Shown: positions 1 through 9,217, numbered from the stretch's first letter. The stretch is DNA of 64,000 bases from an uncultured Hyphomicrobiales bacterium (GCA_903839845.1 CAIMEA010000031.1:17662-81661); one strand, 5' to 3'. The notes: a model not told the origin generated them from the letters alone. A program made the numbers and translations.

Positions 1-1
1 G

Positions 2-1498
2 CGCGACTGGCCGGCCAAGGATATGGCGACGATGGTGCTGCTGATCGACGATCCGCGCCATCGCATTTCGCCGGAAGGCAATACGCGGCTGTCGGCCGAA
101 CAGGCGCAGGCGATTCTCGACCTGCGGCTGCAACGCCTGACCGCGCTGGGCCGCGACGAAATCGCCGCCGAACTGGACAAGCTCGCCGCCGAGATCGCCG
201 ATTATCTCGATATCCTGCGCTCGCGCGCGCGCATCCAGACCATCATCAAGGAAGACCTGACCGCGCTGAAGGCGCAGTTCGCGACGCCGCGCCGCACCGA
301 AATCGCCGAGGCGATCGGCGACATGGACGACGAGGACCTGATCCAGCGCGAGGACATGGTCGTGACCGTGTCGCATCTCGGCTACGTCAAGCGCGTGCCG
401 CTGTCGACCTATCGCGCGCAAAAGCGCGGCGGCAAAGGCCGCTCCGGCATGCAGACGCGCGACGAGGATTTCGTCTCAAGGCTATTCGTCGCCTCGACGC
501 ATACGCCGGTGCTGTTCTTCTCGTCCAAGGGACAGGTGTACAAGGAAAAGGTCTGGCGCCTGCCGCTGGCGGCGCCGCAGGCGCGCGGCAAGGCGATGAT
601 CAACATATTGCCGCTCGACGCCGGCGAGACCATTACTTCGATCATGCCGCTGCCCGAGGACGAGACGTCGTGGGCCAATCTCGACGTCATGTTCGCGTCG
701 ACCAAGGGCACGGTTCGCCGCAACAAGCTGTCGGACTTCGTCGATGTGCGCCGCTCCGGCATCATTGCCATGAAGCTCACGGAGGGCGAGGGCATTGTCG
801 GCGTGCAAATCTGCACCGAGAAGGACGACGTGCTGCTGACCTCGTCGGGCGGCCAGTGCATCCGCTTCCCGGTTACCGATGTGCGCGTCTTCACCGGCCG
901 CACCTCGATGGGCGTGCGCGGCATCGCGCTCGACAATGACGATCGGCTGATCTCGATGTCGATCCTGCGTCACATCGATGTCACCTCGGACGAGCGCGCG
1001 GCTTACCTCAAGCGCGCCAGCGCCATTCGCCGCAACACCGGCGCTGAAGTCGACGAGCCGCAGGTGGTTGACGCCGAAGAAGCAGCGGAAGCTGGTGACG
1101 TCGCCAATATCGAACTCGGCGAACAGCGCTATGTCGAACTCTCCGAAGCCGAACAGTTCGTCCTGACCTTGTCCGAACGCGGCTTCGGCAAGCGCACCAG
1201 TTCGTACGAGTACCGGATCACCGGGCGCGGCGGCAAAGGCATCGTCGCCATGGATATCTGGGAAAAGAAGGGCGGCACGTTCCAGCTCAAGCCGAAGATC
1301 GGCCGGTTGGTCGCCTCGTTCCCGATCGAGGAAGACGATCAGGTCATGCTGGTCACCGACGCTGGCAAGCTGATCCGTACCACGGTCGCCGGCATCCGCA
1401 TCGCCGGCCGCTCGACGCAGGGTGTGATCGTTCTCAATACGGCCGATGATGAACACGTCGTGTCGGTCGAGCGGCTGAGCGAGGATGAGGCGGAGTAA
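2..1498 (+). CDS. gyrA: DNA gyrase subunit A, C-terminal part (5' end outside window)
   Basis: Subunit of the type II topoisomerase that introduces negative supercoils. The reading frame is open from base 2, so the gene enters from the left; about 498 codons are visible, roughly the last half of a normal GyrA of about 900 residues. The start of the visible part is the end of the breakage-reunion domain, with the QAQAILDLRLQRLT segment. The rest is the DNA-wrapping beta-pinwheel domain. Its GyrA box, QKRGGKGRSG, lies at about 417-450 and distinguishes it from ParC. An acidic insert (EVDEPQVVDAEEAAEAGD) lies between two blades at about 1045-1100. The protein ends in an acidic tail. The next gene starts 18 bases downstream on the same strand. 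Confidence 0.97.
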   Translation, partial: RDWPAKDMATMVLLIDDPRHRISPEGNTRLSAEQAQAILDLRLQRLTALGRDEIAAELDKLAAEIADYLDILRSRARIQTIIKEDLTALKAQFATPRRTEIAEAIGDMDDEDLIQREDMVVTVSHLGYVKRVPLSTYRAQKRGGKGRSGMQTRDEDFVSRLFVASTHTPVLFFSSKGQVYKEKVWRLPLAAPQARGKAMINILPLDAGETITSIMPLPEDETSWANLDVMFASTKGTVRRNKLSDFVDVRRSGIIAMKLTEGEGIVGVQICTEKDDVLLTSSGGQCIRFPVTDVRVFTGRTSMGVRGIALDNDDRLISMSILRHIDVTSDERAAYLKRASAIRRNTGAEVDEPQVVDAEEAAEAGDVANIELGEQRYVELSEAEQFVLTLSERGFGKRTSSYEYRITGRGGKGIVAMDIWEKKGGTFQLKPKIGRLVASFPIEEDDQVMLVTDAGKLIRTTVAGIRIAGRSTQGVIVLNTADDEHVVSVERLSEDEAE

Positions 1499-1516
1499 GG
1501 GCAGAGGCGTGAACCG

Positions 1517-2131
1517 ATGAACATCCAACTCTTCACCGCCTTTCTGCTGATTACCGTCGTCCTTTTCCTGACGCCGGGGCCGATCGTCACCTTGATCATT
1601 GCGACGGGCGCCCGGCAGGGCACGCGCGCGGCGCTGCTCACCGTGGCCGGTTCGAGCGTCGGCAACGCGGTGCTGCTTGCGGCCATCGCCTTCGGCCTGA
1701 CCTGGATACTGAAAGCCTCGTCGGAGGTGTTCGACCTGCTGCGCTGGATCGGCGCGGCCTATCTGGTCTGGCTCGGCATCCAGGCCTGGCGGCACGCTGG
1801 CGCGGCGGCGGAGGCGATTCCGCCGGCCGCGCATGTGCATGCCTGGCGCGGTTTCATCGTCGCCATCACCAATCCGAAGACTATCGCGTTCTTCACCGCA
1901 TTCCTGCCGCAGTTCATCGATCCGGCGCTGCCGGTCGACCGGCAATTGCTGGTGATGTGCGTGTGCTCGGTGACGCTCGGCGCGTTGCTCGATAGCGGCT
2001 GGGCGGTCGCCGCCGGGTTCGGCCGCGCCTGGTTTCTTAAACCCCACCACAACAAGCTGCTTGGCCGGCTGTCCGGCGCGATGCTGGTCGGCGGCGGCAT
2101 CTGGCTGTCGCTGGCGCGCCGGCCGGGTTGA
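1517..2131 (+). CDS. LysE/RhtB family amino-acid exporter
   Basis: 204-residue inner membrane protein of the LysE/RhtB translocator family, which exports amino acids or their analogues. It shows the family's N-terminal hydrophobic helix followed by LTPGPIVTLII, with the TPGP motif near residues 17-20, then about five more membrane helices and the central GAAYLVWLGIQAWR stretch. Length matches the family. AGAGG lies about 9 bases before the ATG. The gap to gyrA is 18 bases, so co-transcription with gyrA is possible. The substrate cannot be told from sequence. Confidence 0.88.
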   Translation: MNIQLFTAFLLITVVLFLTPGPIVTLIIATGARQGTRAALLTVAGSSVGNAVLLAAIAFGLTWILKASSEVFDLLRWIGAAYLVWLGIQAWRHAGAAAEAIPPAAHVHAWRGFIVAITNPKTIAFFTAFLPQFIDPALPVDRQLLVMCVCSVTLGALLDSGWAVAAGFGRAWFLKPHHNKLLGRLSGAMLVGGGIWLSLARRPG

Positions 2132-2224
2132 ACCAATAAGAGTTTCCCCAGACGCCTAAAAGTTTAGCCAATTTCGCAGCGGTTCCGTTTCTTTTTCGCC
2201 CTAAAAAGCGAGGTGGGGGAAAGA

Positions 2225-3004
2225 ATGGGACACAAGAAAATGACCCGCGCGGAGTTCATCGGTGCCTGGAAAGGCGTCGTTATCATAACGCTGGCGACGA
2301 TAGCGGGCGGTCACGTCCTCACTACCGGCATGCTGTTTGTCATCGGTTTCAAGGACGCCGCGCTGCACTACACCCTGGCGACGTTATTTCCGTTGATTCT
2401 CGCGCCCGCCGCCGCTTTGCCTTTGCTGGTCATGGCCGGGCGGCTGCGCCTGATAAAGGACGAACTTGAAAACCTCCTGCGCCTCGACACGTTGACCGAA
2501 CTGCCGAACCGGCGCGCATTTTTCGAGCAGGCCGAGGTGGTCTTCAAGCGAGAGCGCGCCATCAGCCTGATGATGATCGATGTCGATCGCTTCAAGCAGG
2601 TCAATGACAATTATGGCCACGACTTCGGCGATCGCGTTCTGCGCTCGGTCGCGCAATCCATTCAGCGCATCGTGGCGCAGACCCCCGGCACGGGCGCGAA
2701 ATTCGCCGCGCGCATCGGCGGCGAGGAATTTGCCGTGCTGATCGAGGACCTCACGCCCGAGGCGGCGGACCGGCTGGCCGATTATCTCGTCGAGCAGATT
2801 GCGCGATTGCCGGTGCAAGGCGACGGCCAACTGGTGTCGGTGACAGTGAGCGTCGGGGTGGCGCATCGCCGGACAGGGAATACGCCGGGCACCGTGCTGC
2901 GCGTCGCCGACAATGCCTGCTACCGCGCCAAGCGGCTCGGCCGCAACCAATGGTGCGACGCCGCCGCGATCGAGCGGCCGCTGCCGGCTTTGACCGCGGC
3001 CTGA
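2225..3004 (+). CDS. Membrane-anchored diguanylate cyclase (GGDEF)
   Basis: 259-residue protein that should make cyclic di-GMP from two GTP. Two hydrophobic segments (about residues 17-40 and 45-75) precede a GGDEF domain that begins at DTLTELPNRRAFF. The active-site loop is GGEEF at about residue 165, an accepted active variant, with the metal-binding MMIDVDRFKQVND upstream. The residues before GGEEF are AKFAARI, so the RxxD inhibitory site is absent and product inhibition through that site is not expected. The ATG at 2225 was preferred to a GTG at 2213 because the GTG lies inside the ribosome-binding sequence AGGTGGGGGA. Confidence 0.92.
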   Translation: MGHKKMTRAEFIGAWKGVVIITLATIAGGHVLTTGMLFVIGFKDAALHYTLATLFPLILAPAAALPLLVMAGRLRLIKDELENLLRLDTLTELPNRRAFFEQAEVVFKRERAISLMMIDVDRFKQVNDNYGHDFGDRVLRSVAQSIQRIVAQTPGTGAKFAARIGGEEFAVLIEDLTPEAADRLADYLVEQIARLPVQGDGQLVSVTVSVGVAHRRTGNTPGTVLRVADNACYRAKRLGRNQWCDAAAIERPLPALTAA

Positions 3005-3014
3005 GCCGCCGCGG

Positions 3015-3698
3015 CTATTTGGCGCCGGCCTTTTCCAGGATCGCCACCATCTCGGCATAGCCGCGTCGCTTCGCCAAAGTCAGCGGCGTCGCGCCGCTTG
3101 AGTCGGCAAGCGACAGATTGGCGCCGGCCTTCACCAGCGCCTCCAGCGTGGCGATGTGGCGCTTGCCGCCATTGCCGAGCACGATCGACTCGATGACCGC
3201 TGTCCAGTGCAGGTTATTGACATGATCGAGCGGCGCCTTGCCCGCGATCAGGGTACGCACGACCTCGTCATGGCCGAGATGGGCGGCGGCGATCAGCGCG
3301 GTACCGTCATAGGGGCTGGTCATATTGCCGGATCGGCAGCCCCCGGCAAGCGCGACCTTGAGCATCGGCACGTCGTCGGCGACCGCGGCGATGGTGACGA
3401 TGTCGTATTTCTGCGCGTCCAGCGCATTGGCATCGGCGCCCAGTTTCATCAGAAGGGTGGCGGCCTTATTACGATGCAAATGCGCGGCGACATGCAGCGG
3501 CGTGCGCTGGTGGCCGTCGCGGGCGTCGATCGGGCTGCCAGCTTTAACCAGTTTCTCGATCTCGGCGGTGTCGCCTTTGGCCGCGGCGGCGTGCAGGCCG
3601 CTGTAGGTGGCAATCTCGGCGGCGCTGGGCGCGATTTGCGCCATTGCGGGCCCAGCGACACCGATCAGAACCAGAAACAGAAGCGCGCGCCCCAGCAT
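3015..3698 (-). CDS. Secreted ankyrin-repeat protein
   Basis: 227 residues. An N-terminal signal peptide ends near AMAQ (about residue 21), so the protein is probably periplasmic. About five ankyrin repeats fill residues 33-225, recognisable by TPLHVAAHL, GTALIAAAHLGHDEVV and ATPLTLAKRRGYAEMV. Ankyrin repeats bind other proteins; no catalytic domain is present and the partner is unknown. The gene is convergent with the diguanylate cyclase, with only 10 bases between the stops, and no clear terminator separates them. Confidence 0.88.
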   Translation of the reverse strand: MLGRALLFLVLIGVAGPAMAQIAPSAAEIATYSGLHAAAAKGDTAEIEKLVKAGSPIDARDGHQRTPLHVAAHLHRNKAATLLMKLGADANALDAQKYDIVTIAAVADDVPMLKVALAGGCRSGNMTSPYDGTALIAAAHLGHDEVVRTLIAGKAPLDHVNNLHWTAVIESIVLGNGGKRHIATLEALVKAGANLSLADSSGATPLTLAKRRGYAEMVAILEKAGAK

Positions 3699-3774
3699 TG
3701 TCGTCCCCCAATGAAAGCGTTGTTATTACCAGGGCTAACACCGGCGCGGCCTACTCATTCAATGCAGGCGCGGT

Positions 3775-4749
3775 TTAATCGGCCTTCAGGTTGAGTTCGG
3801 CGACGATCGGCCTCCACTTTTTCTGTTCGACCGCCATGTGATCGGCCAGCACATCAGGCAAGCCGCCGCGCGGTTGCGCGCCAAGTTTTGCCAGCGTGCC
3901 TTTCATCGGTTCGATGGCCAGCGCGCCATTCACGGCCTCGTTGAGATAGGCGACGATCGCGGACGGCGTGCCGCGCGGCGCCAGCAGCGCGGTCCATGAG
4001 CCGGTGGTGAGACTGGGGAAGCCGGCTTCCGGCATCGCCGGCACGTCGGGCAATTCGGCGATGCGGTACGGCCCGACCACGGCGAGGATACGCAGCTTGC
4101 CGGCTTGCGCCATCTGGATTGAGGTGGCGATAGTGTCAAAGGTTAATTGGGTTTCGCCGGCCACCACGGCAGTGAGCGAAGGACCGCCGCCCTTATAGGG
4201 GACATGGACGATGTCGATGCCGGCGAGTTGCTTGAACAGTTCGGCGGTCAGATGCGGCAAAGTGCCGGCGCCGCCGGTTGAATAATTGAGCTTGCCGGGA
4301 TGAGCCTTGGCATAGGCGACCAGCTCGGCGACATTTTTCACCGGCAAAGCCGGGTTGACCACCAGAAGCTGCGGCGTCTCGGCGATCAGCGCGACGGCGG
4401 TGAAGCTTGCCGCGTCATAGCCGGCATTGTGATAGATCATCGGGCTCATGATGAGCCCGCTCGCCGCCGACACCAGCAACGTGTAGCCGTCCGGATCGGC
4501 GGCGGCGGCGAAGCGCGAGCCGATGGTGTTGCCGGCGCCCGGTCTGTTTTCGACGATGACCGGCTGGCCGAGCATGGGCGGCAATGAGTTGCCGAGCAGG
4601 CGCGCGATGACGTCCACCGGGCCGCCGGCGGGCGTCGGCACGATGATGCGGATCGGGCGGCTGGGATAGACCTGTGCGAAGGCCGAGACGGTGGTCGCGC
4701 ATAAAAGCGTTGCCACGACAAAAGCGGCCATTAGAGCCGGACGGCGCAT
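3775..4749 (-). CDS. Bug/TctC family periplasmic solute-binding protein
   Basis: 324-residue periplasmic binding protein of the Bug (TctC) family, which captures carboxylates and other small organics for tripartite tricarboxylate transporters. It has a signal peptide (residues 1-26, ending SAFAQ), then the family opening YPSRPIRIIVP, a GGPVDVIARLL segment and the typical HVPYKGGGP loop. No TctA or TctB membrane genes are near, so this is an orphan receptor, common in this group. The ATG at 4749 follows AGAGGAAA by 5 bases; an upstream TTG at 4764 overlaps that site and is rejected. Confidence 0.92.
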   Translation of the reverse strand: MRRPALMAAFVVATLLCATTVSAFAQVYPSRPIRIIVPTPAGGPVDVIARLLGNSLPPMLGQPVIVENRPGAGNTIGSRFAAAADPDGYTLLVSAASGLIMSPMIYHNAGYDAASFTAVALIAETPQLLVVNPALPVKNVAELVAYAKAHPGKLNYSTGGAGTLPHLTAELFKQLAGIDIVHVPYKGGGPSLTAVVAGETQLTFDTIATSIQMAQAGKLRILAVVGPYRIAELPDVPAMPEAGFPSLTTGSWTALLAPRGTPSAIVAYLNEAVNGALAIEPMKGTLAKLGAQPRGGLPDVLADHMAVEQKKWRPIVAELNLKAD

Positions 4750-4848
4750 GCGGTTTCCTCTCAATGGCCCTGCCGGGCCTTCACGGGATCGTCTTGTCCC
4801 TTGAGGGAAGCCTAGTCCTTGGCCGCGCCGCCGGTAAACCGCATTTTG

Positions 4849-5073
4849 TTAAGGGGTCAGGCGGTCGGTGGTGACCAGCCGGATCTTGCTGCTGCCGAGC
4901 GGGGTGCCGACGCAATTGAGATAGGGCCAGGGCCGCTGGGTGCAGGATTTCAGCGCGGCCTCGTCAGGCTTGGCCAACGGGCCGGCATCGACCGGGCTGG
5001 TCGGCGCAAAGGAGATCGTCAGGACGGCGGCGATGGCCGCGGCGGTGAGGATGGCGGACAGGGTCTTGAGCAT
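4849..5073 (-). CDS. Small secreted protein with a WPYLNC motif, unknown function
   Basis: 74 residues. It starts with a signal-peptide-like hydrophobic stretch (about residues 3-28) and continues as a short mature peptide with two cysteines in CTQRPWPYLNCVGTP, then a basic end (KIRLVTTDRL). I remember similar short proteins in Bradyrhizobium relatives but know no function. The pair of cysteines could form a disulphide in the periplasm. The frame is open upstream to 5181, but the ATG at 5073 puts the signal peptide at the N-terminus, so it was chosen. Confidence 0.65.
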   Translation of the reverse strand: MLKTLSAILTAAAIAAVLTISFAPTSPVDAGPLAKPDEAALKSCTQRPWPYLNCVGTPLGSSKIRLVTTDRLTP

Positions 5074-5256
5074 GGCAATTCCCGTTGTGGCTGACGTCAT
5101 CATGACCGGTCCCGCCTGAAAAAGGTTCAAAGCGCGATAGAAGGTTCGCCTCAATAACCATCGACTGTCGTAATGGTTCATTCAGGAGGCGAGAGACCGG
5201 ACAACGGGGGAGTGGCGACCCTTGCGGGGCGCAAAAGGGCGGGTTAGACCCCGTTG

Positions 5257-5760
5257 ATGCCGAGGATTGCCCTTTATGCGGGGTCTTTCGACCCCGTCAC
5301 CAACGGCCACATCGACGTGGTGCGGCATGCCGTGCGGCTGGCCGACCGGCTGGTGCTGGCGATCGGCGTGCATCCCGGCAAGGCGCCTTTGTTTACCGCC
5401 GACGAACGGCTGGCGATGCTAAACGAGACCTGCGGGCCGATTGGCCGCGACGCCAAATGCGAAATCTCCTGCATCACCTTCGACAATCTCGTCGTCGAGG
5501 CGGCGCGCAAGGCCGGTGCTCAAGTGCTGATCCGGGGCCTGCGCGACGGCACCGATTTCGACTACGAAATGCAAATGGCCGGCATGAATGCGGCGATGGT
5601 GCCCGAGGTGCAGACTGTATTCCTGCCGGCGTCACCTGCTGTGCGCCCGATCACCGCCACATTGGTACGCCAGATCGCCGCCATGGGTGGCGACGTGTCC
5701 AGCTTCGTGCCGGCCGCGGTGGCGGCGCGGCTGAAGCAGCGCTTTTCCGCCAAAGCTTAA
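5257..5760 (+). CDS. coaD: Phosphopantetheine adenylyltransferase
   Basis: 167-residue cytosolic enzyme that transfers AMP from ATP to 4'-phosphopantetheine, the penultimate step of coenzyme A synthesis. The nucleotidyltransferase motif is [16 protein letters not shown] near the N-terminus, with TNGH as the (T/H)xGH site. [14 protein letters not shown] and the C-terminal [21 protein letters not shown] region are the other family signatures. The ATG at 5257 was preferred to an adjoining TTG. It heads a co-directional block with two cyclophilins, queA and tgt, an order common in Hyphomicrobiales. Confidence 0.97.
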   Translation: MPRIALYAGSFDPVTNGHIDVVRHAVRLADRLVLAIGVHPGKAPLFTADERLAMLNETCGPIGRDAKCEISCITFDNLVVEAARKAGAQVLIRGLRDGTDFDYEMQMAGMNAAMVPEVQTVFLPASPAVRPITATLVRQIAAMGGDVSSFVPAAVAARLKQRFSAKA

Positions 5761-5775
5761 ATCCCGGGAGTTGTC

Positions 5776-6354
5776 ATGATCCGCACGCTCAGCCTCGCTC
5801 TTGCGCTCGCATTCTCGGTTTGCGCCGTAGCGCCCGCCTTCGCTCAGGCGCCCAAACTGCCAGTCGGCGTCGATCCGCAGAACACGATCGTCATCGACAC
5901 CACCAAGGGCCGCATCATCATCAGGCTGCGCACCGATCTCGCGCCCAAGCACGCGGAGCGGCTGAAGCTTCTGGCGCGCGAGGGTTACTACAACAACGTG
6001 CCATTCCACCGCGTCATGGACGGCTTCATGGCGCAGACCGGCGACGGCGCCAATTTCAACGGCACTGGCAATTCGAAATATCCAAACCTCGCCGCCGAGT
6101 TCACGCCGACGCCCTTCGTGCGCGGCGTCGTCGGCATGGCGCGCGGCGGCAATCCGAATTCCGGCAATTCGCAGTTCTTCATTTGCTTCGCCGACGCCTC
6201 GTTCCTCAATGGCCAATATACCGTGATCGGCAACGTCGTTTCCGGCATGGATGTCGCCGACAAACTCAAGAAAGCACCAGCCGGTTCGCAGTCGGGCGCG
6301 GTCACCGATCCGGACAAGATGGTGAAGGTGCAAGTCGCCGCCGATATGAAATAA
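5776..6354 (+). CDS. ppiA: Periplasmic peptidyl-prolyl cis-trans isomerase (cyclophilin)
   Basis: 192 residues. A signal peptide ends near AFAQA (residue 26), so the enzyme should act in the periplasm, speeding proline isomerisation during folding. The cyclophilin core shows FHRVMDGFMAQTGDG (catalytic Arg, Phe and Gln) and NSGNSQFFICF. It starts 15 bases after coaD and ends 21 bases before a second, cytosolic cyclophilin, suggesting a tandem duplication followed by gain or loss of the signal peptide. GGGAG precedes the ATG. Confidence 0.95.
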   Translation: MIRTLSLALALAFSVCAVAPAFAQAPKLPVGVDPQNTIVIDTTKGRIIIRLRTDLAPKHAERLKLLAREGYYNNVPFHRVMDGFMAQTGDGANFNGTGNSKYPNLAAEFTPTPFVRGVVGMARGGNPNSGNSQFFICFADASFLNGQYTVIGNVVSGMDVADKLKKAPAGSQSGAVTDPDKMVKVQVAADMK

Positions 6355-6375
6355 CCTAATCATTCACGAGAGAAA

Positions 6376-6837
6376 ATGAAAATGGCAAAACCTGAAGACA
6401 CGCTGACGCTGGAAACCACCAAGGGCAACGTCGTGATCGCGATGCGCCCCGACCTTGCGCCCGGCCATGTCGCGCGCATCAAGGAACTAGTGAAGGCAGG
6501 CTTCTACGACGGCATCGTGTTTCACCGCGTCATCGACGGCTTCATGGCGCAGACCGGATGCCCGGACGGCACCGGCATGGGCGGTTCCGGCAAAAAGCTG
6601 AAGGCCGAGTTCAACAAGGAGCCGCATGTGCGCGGCACCGTGTCGATGGCGCGTGCGTCGAACCCGGACTCGGGCGACAGCCAGTTCTTCATCTGCTTCG
6701 ATGACGCCACCTTCCTCGATAACCAGTACACCGCTTGGGGCAACGTTATCGAAGGCATGGAAAACGTCGACAAGATCAAGAAGGGCGAGCCGGTTAAGGA
6801 CCCCGACAAGATCATCAAGGCGACTTTGGGGGCGTAG
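6376..6837 (+). CDS. ppiB: Cytosolic peptidyl-prolyl cis-trans isomerase (cyclophilin)
   Basis: 153-residue cyclophilin without a signal peptide, the usual size for cytosolic bacterial PpiB. It has the catalytic FHRVIDGFMAQTG block and DSGDSQFFICF. It is closely related to the preceding gene over its whole length. The ATG at 6376 follows GAGAG by 3 bases; a second in-frame ATG at 6382 would be equally acceptable. A palindromic repeat block follows the stop. Confidence 0.95.
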   Translation: MKMAKPEDTLTLETTKGNVVIAMRPDLAPGHVARIKELVKAGFYDGIVFHRVIDGFMAQTGCPDGTGMGGSGKKLKAEFNKEPHVRGTVSMARASNPDSGDSQFFICFDDATFLDNQYTAWGNVIEGMENVDKIKKGEPVKDPDKIIKATLGA

Positions 6838-6839
6838 TT

Positions 6840-6991
6840 CCTTCTCCCCGCATAGGCGAGTGAACGCTTGCCGTTCGGCGAGCTACCCGGGGAGAAGGTG
6901 GCGAGCGTCAGCGAGCCGGATGAGGGGCTGACGTCGGGAGAGTATAATGGCTGCCCCTCACCCCGACCCTCTCCCCGCAAGCGGGGAGAGG
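6840..6991. repeat. Palindromic intergenic repeat block before queA
   Basis: Two stem-loops fill the gap. The first pairs CCTTCTCCCC (6840-6849) with GGGGAGAAGG (6889-6898). The second is an 11-bp perfect stem, CCTCTCCCCGC (6968-6978) with GCGGGGAGAGG (6981-6991), with a two-base loop. I recognise the CCTCACCCCGACCCTCTCCCCGC type as a dispersed intergenic repeat of rhizobial genomes. The right arm merges into the queA ribosome-binding region. Confidence 0.8.
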
Positions 6992-6997
6992 AAGAAG
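6985..6997 (+). promoter_or_regulatory. Ribosome-binding site of queA, part of a repeat hairpin arm
   Basis: The purine run GGAGAGGAAGAAG ends 7 bases before the queA ATG at 7005. Its first half is the right arm of the hairpin at 6968-6991, so pairing with CCTCTCCCC would mask it. That this tunes translation is inference. Confidence 0.5.
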
Positions 6998-7004
6998 AAA
7001 AACC

Positions 7005-8081
7005 ATGCGCACCGATCTCTTCGATTTTGATCTGCCACCCGACCGCATCGCCCTGCGGCCGGTGTCGCCGCGCGAAGCGGCTAAGCTTCTCGTCGTTAAA
7101 CCGGGCGAGGGGCTGGAGGACCGCACTGTCGCCGATTTGCCGGACCTCTTTCAGCCCGGCGACTGCCTGGTGGTCAATGACAGCAAGGTCATCGCGGCGC
7201 GGCTGAAGGGCCGCCGGATCGGGCGGGGCGAGGTCGAGCCGTCGATCGAAGCGACCCTGCACAAGCGCCTCGATGGCTCGCATTGGCGCGCCTTCATCTT
7301 AGGGGCCAAGAAGGTCCAGGTCGGCGATACGCTTCGGTTCGGCTCCGAGGGGCGGGTCTGTTTCCTTGATCAACTTGATGCTCAGGTTTCACATAAGGAT
7401 GAAGGTGGTGAGGTAACCCTTTCATTTTCCTTCACAGGTCCGGTTCTAGACCAGGCCATTGCCGAGCGCGGCGACATGCCTCTGCCGCCCTATATCGCCT
7501 CCAAAAGGCCGCCGGACGCGCAGGACAAGTCCGATTACCAGACCCTGTTTGCCCGCGAGGACGGCTCAGTCGCGGCCCCCACGGCCGGGCTGCACTTCAC
7601 CTCGGAACTGCTAGCGCGGCTGGAAGCGTGTGGCGTCGCGGTCCACAAGGTCACGCTCCATGTCGGCGCCGGCACCTTCCTGCCGGTCAAATCGGACGAC
7701 ACCGAAGGCCACAAGATGCATGCCGAGTTCAGCGTGGTCACCGCCGAAACCGCCGCGGCGCTCAATGCGGCCCGCGCCAAAGGCGGGCGCATCGTCGCGG
7801 TCGGCTCGACGGCGCTGCGAACGCTGGAAACGGCGGCGGGCGACGACGGGCAAATCCGGGAATTTGCCGGCGACACCGCGATCTTCATTACGCCCGGCTA
7901 CCGTTTCAAGGCGGTCGACCTGATGCTGACCAATTTCCATTTGCCGCGCTCAACATTGTTCATGCTGGTCTCCGCCTTCAGCGGGCTGGACACGATGCAG
8001 CGCGCCTATAAGCATGCGATCGGGAGCGGCTACCGCTTCTATTCTTATGGTGACGCGTGTCTGCTGCACCCAGAGGCCTGA
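7005..8081 (+). CDS. queA: S-adenosylmethionine:tRNA ribosyltransferase-isomerase
   Basis: 358-residue enzyme that moves the ribosyl part of S-adenosylmethionine onto 7-aminomethyl-7-deazaguanine in tRNA, giving epoxyqueuosine. Family blocks include the N-terminal [49 protein letters not shown] and the C-terminal [17 protein letters not shown]. Length is normal. It overlaps tgt by one base (TGATG), a sign of translational coupling; Tgt makes the substrate of QueA, so both act in queuosine synthesis. Confidence 0.97.
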   Translation: MRTDLFDFDLPPDRIALRPVSPREAAKLLVVKPGEGLEDRTVADLPDLFQPGDCLVVNDSKVIAARLKGRRIGRGEVEPSIEATLHKRLDGSHWRAFILGAKKVQVGDTLRFGSEGRVCFLDQLDAQVSHKDEGGEVTLSFSFTGPVLDQAIAERGDMPLPPYIASKRPPDAQDKSDYQTLFAREDGSVAAPTAGLHFTSELLARLEACGVAVHKVTLHVGAGTFLPVKSDDTEGHKMHAEFSVVTAETAAALNAARAKGGRIVAVGSTALRTLETAAGDDGQIREFAGDTAIFITPGYRFKAVDLMLTNFHLPRSTLFMLVSAFSGLDTMQRAYKHAIGSGYRFYSYGDACLLHPEA

Positions 8082-9217
8082 TGTCCGAGGCATACTCCTT
8101 TTCGCTCCTGAAAACCGACGGCGCCGCGCGGCGCGGCGAAGTGACAACGCCGCACGGCAAAGTGCAGACGCCGGCCTTCATGCCGGTCGGCACGCAGGCG
8201 ACGGTGAAGGGGCTCTATCCGGAAGCGGTGAAAGCAACCGGCGCGGAAATTCTGCTCGGTAATACCTATCATCTGATGCTGCGGCCGACGGCCGAGCGCG
8301 TCGCCGCGCTCGGCGGCCTGCATGTGTTCATGAACTGGCCGCACCCGATCCTCACCGATTCAGGCGGCTTCCAGGTGATGTCGCTGGCGACCTTACGCAA
8401 GATGAGCGAGCAGGGCGTCACTTTCAAATCGCATCTCGACGGCTCGATGCACGAGCTGTCGCCCGAGCGCTCGATAGAAATTCAGGCGCTGCTCGGCACC
8501 GACATCACCATGCAGCTCGATGAATGCCTCAAGCTGCCGGCGGCGCGCGAGGAGATCGAGCGTGCCATGCAATTGTCGCTGCGTTGGGGCGAGCGGAGCA
8601 AGCGCGCTTTCGAATCCCGCGCGCGCGAAGGTTATGCGTTGTTCGGCATCGTGCAGGGCGGCGACGACATCGCGCTGCGCCAACAAAGCGCCAAGGCGCT
8701 CACCGACATTGGCTTCCACGGCTATGCCATTGGCGGGCTCGCCGTCGGTGAGCCGCAGGATGTGATGCTGAAAGTTGTCGAGGAAACGACGCCGTCGCTG
8801 CCGGCGGAGGCGCCGCGCTACCTGATGGGCGTCGGTACGCCGCACGACATGCTGGAAGCGGTGGCGCGCGGCGTCGACATGTTCGATTGCGTGATGCCGA
8901 CGCGCAATGGCCGCCACGGCACGGCGTTCACGCGGTTCGGCTCGATAAATCTGGCCAATGCGCGCCACGCCGATGATCCGCGCCCCCTCGACGAGCAGAG
9001 CGTGCACCCCGACGCGCGGACCTATTCGCGCGCCTATCTGCACCATCTGACCAAGGCCAATGAGATCCTTGGCCAAGTGGTGCTGTCGACGATCAACATT
9101 GCCTATTACCAGCAATTGATGGCCGGGATGCGCGAGGCGATCGCCGGCGGTCGCTTTGCCGATTTTCACGCCGTGACAATGGCGGGTTGGGCGGCCGGGG
9201 ACATTCCGCCGCGCTAA
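8081..9217 (+). CDS. tgt: Queuine/preQ1 tRNA-guanine transglycosylase lacking the zinc ligands
   Basis: 378-residue enzyme that swaps guanine-34 for preQ1 in tRNAs with GUN anticodons. The catalytic residues are kept: the acid/base Asp in [11 protein letters not shown] and the nucleophile Asp in [12 protein letters not shown]. The C-terminal structural zinc site is not. Where E. coli Tgt has CxCxxC (302, 304, 307) and His333, this protein reads SVHPDAR before [10 protein letters not shown] and TINIAYY, so the four positions are Ser, His, Ala and Ile. Other reading frames do not restore the cysteines, so this is no frameshift. The ATG at 8081 overlaps the queA stop by one base; a GTG at 8057 would lie inside queA and is rejected. 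Confidence 0.95.
   Translation: MSEAYSFSLLKTDGAARRGEVTTPHGKVQTPAFMPVGTQATVKGLYPEAVKATGAEILLGNTYHLMLRPTAERVAALGGLHVFMNWPHPILTDSGGFQVMSLATLRKMSEQGVTFKSHLDGSMHELSPERSIEIQALLGTDITMQLDECLKLPAAREEIERAMQLSLRWGERSKRAFESRAREGYALFGIVQGGDDIALRQQSAKALTDIGFHGYAIGGLAVGEPQDVMLKVVEETTPSLPAEAPRYLMGVGTPHDMLEAVARGVDMFDCVMPTRNGRHGTAFTRFGSINLANARHADDPRPLDEQSVHPDARTYSRAYLHHLTKANEILGQVVLSTINIAYYQQLMAGMREAIAGGRFADFHAVTMAGWAAGDIPPR

Noticed and set aside
8961..9060. Frameshift explanation for the missing Tgt cysteines
   Set aside because: Both alternative frames were read over this stretch. Neither gives CxCxxC, and [10 protein letters not shown] continues in the original frame.
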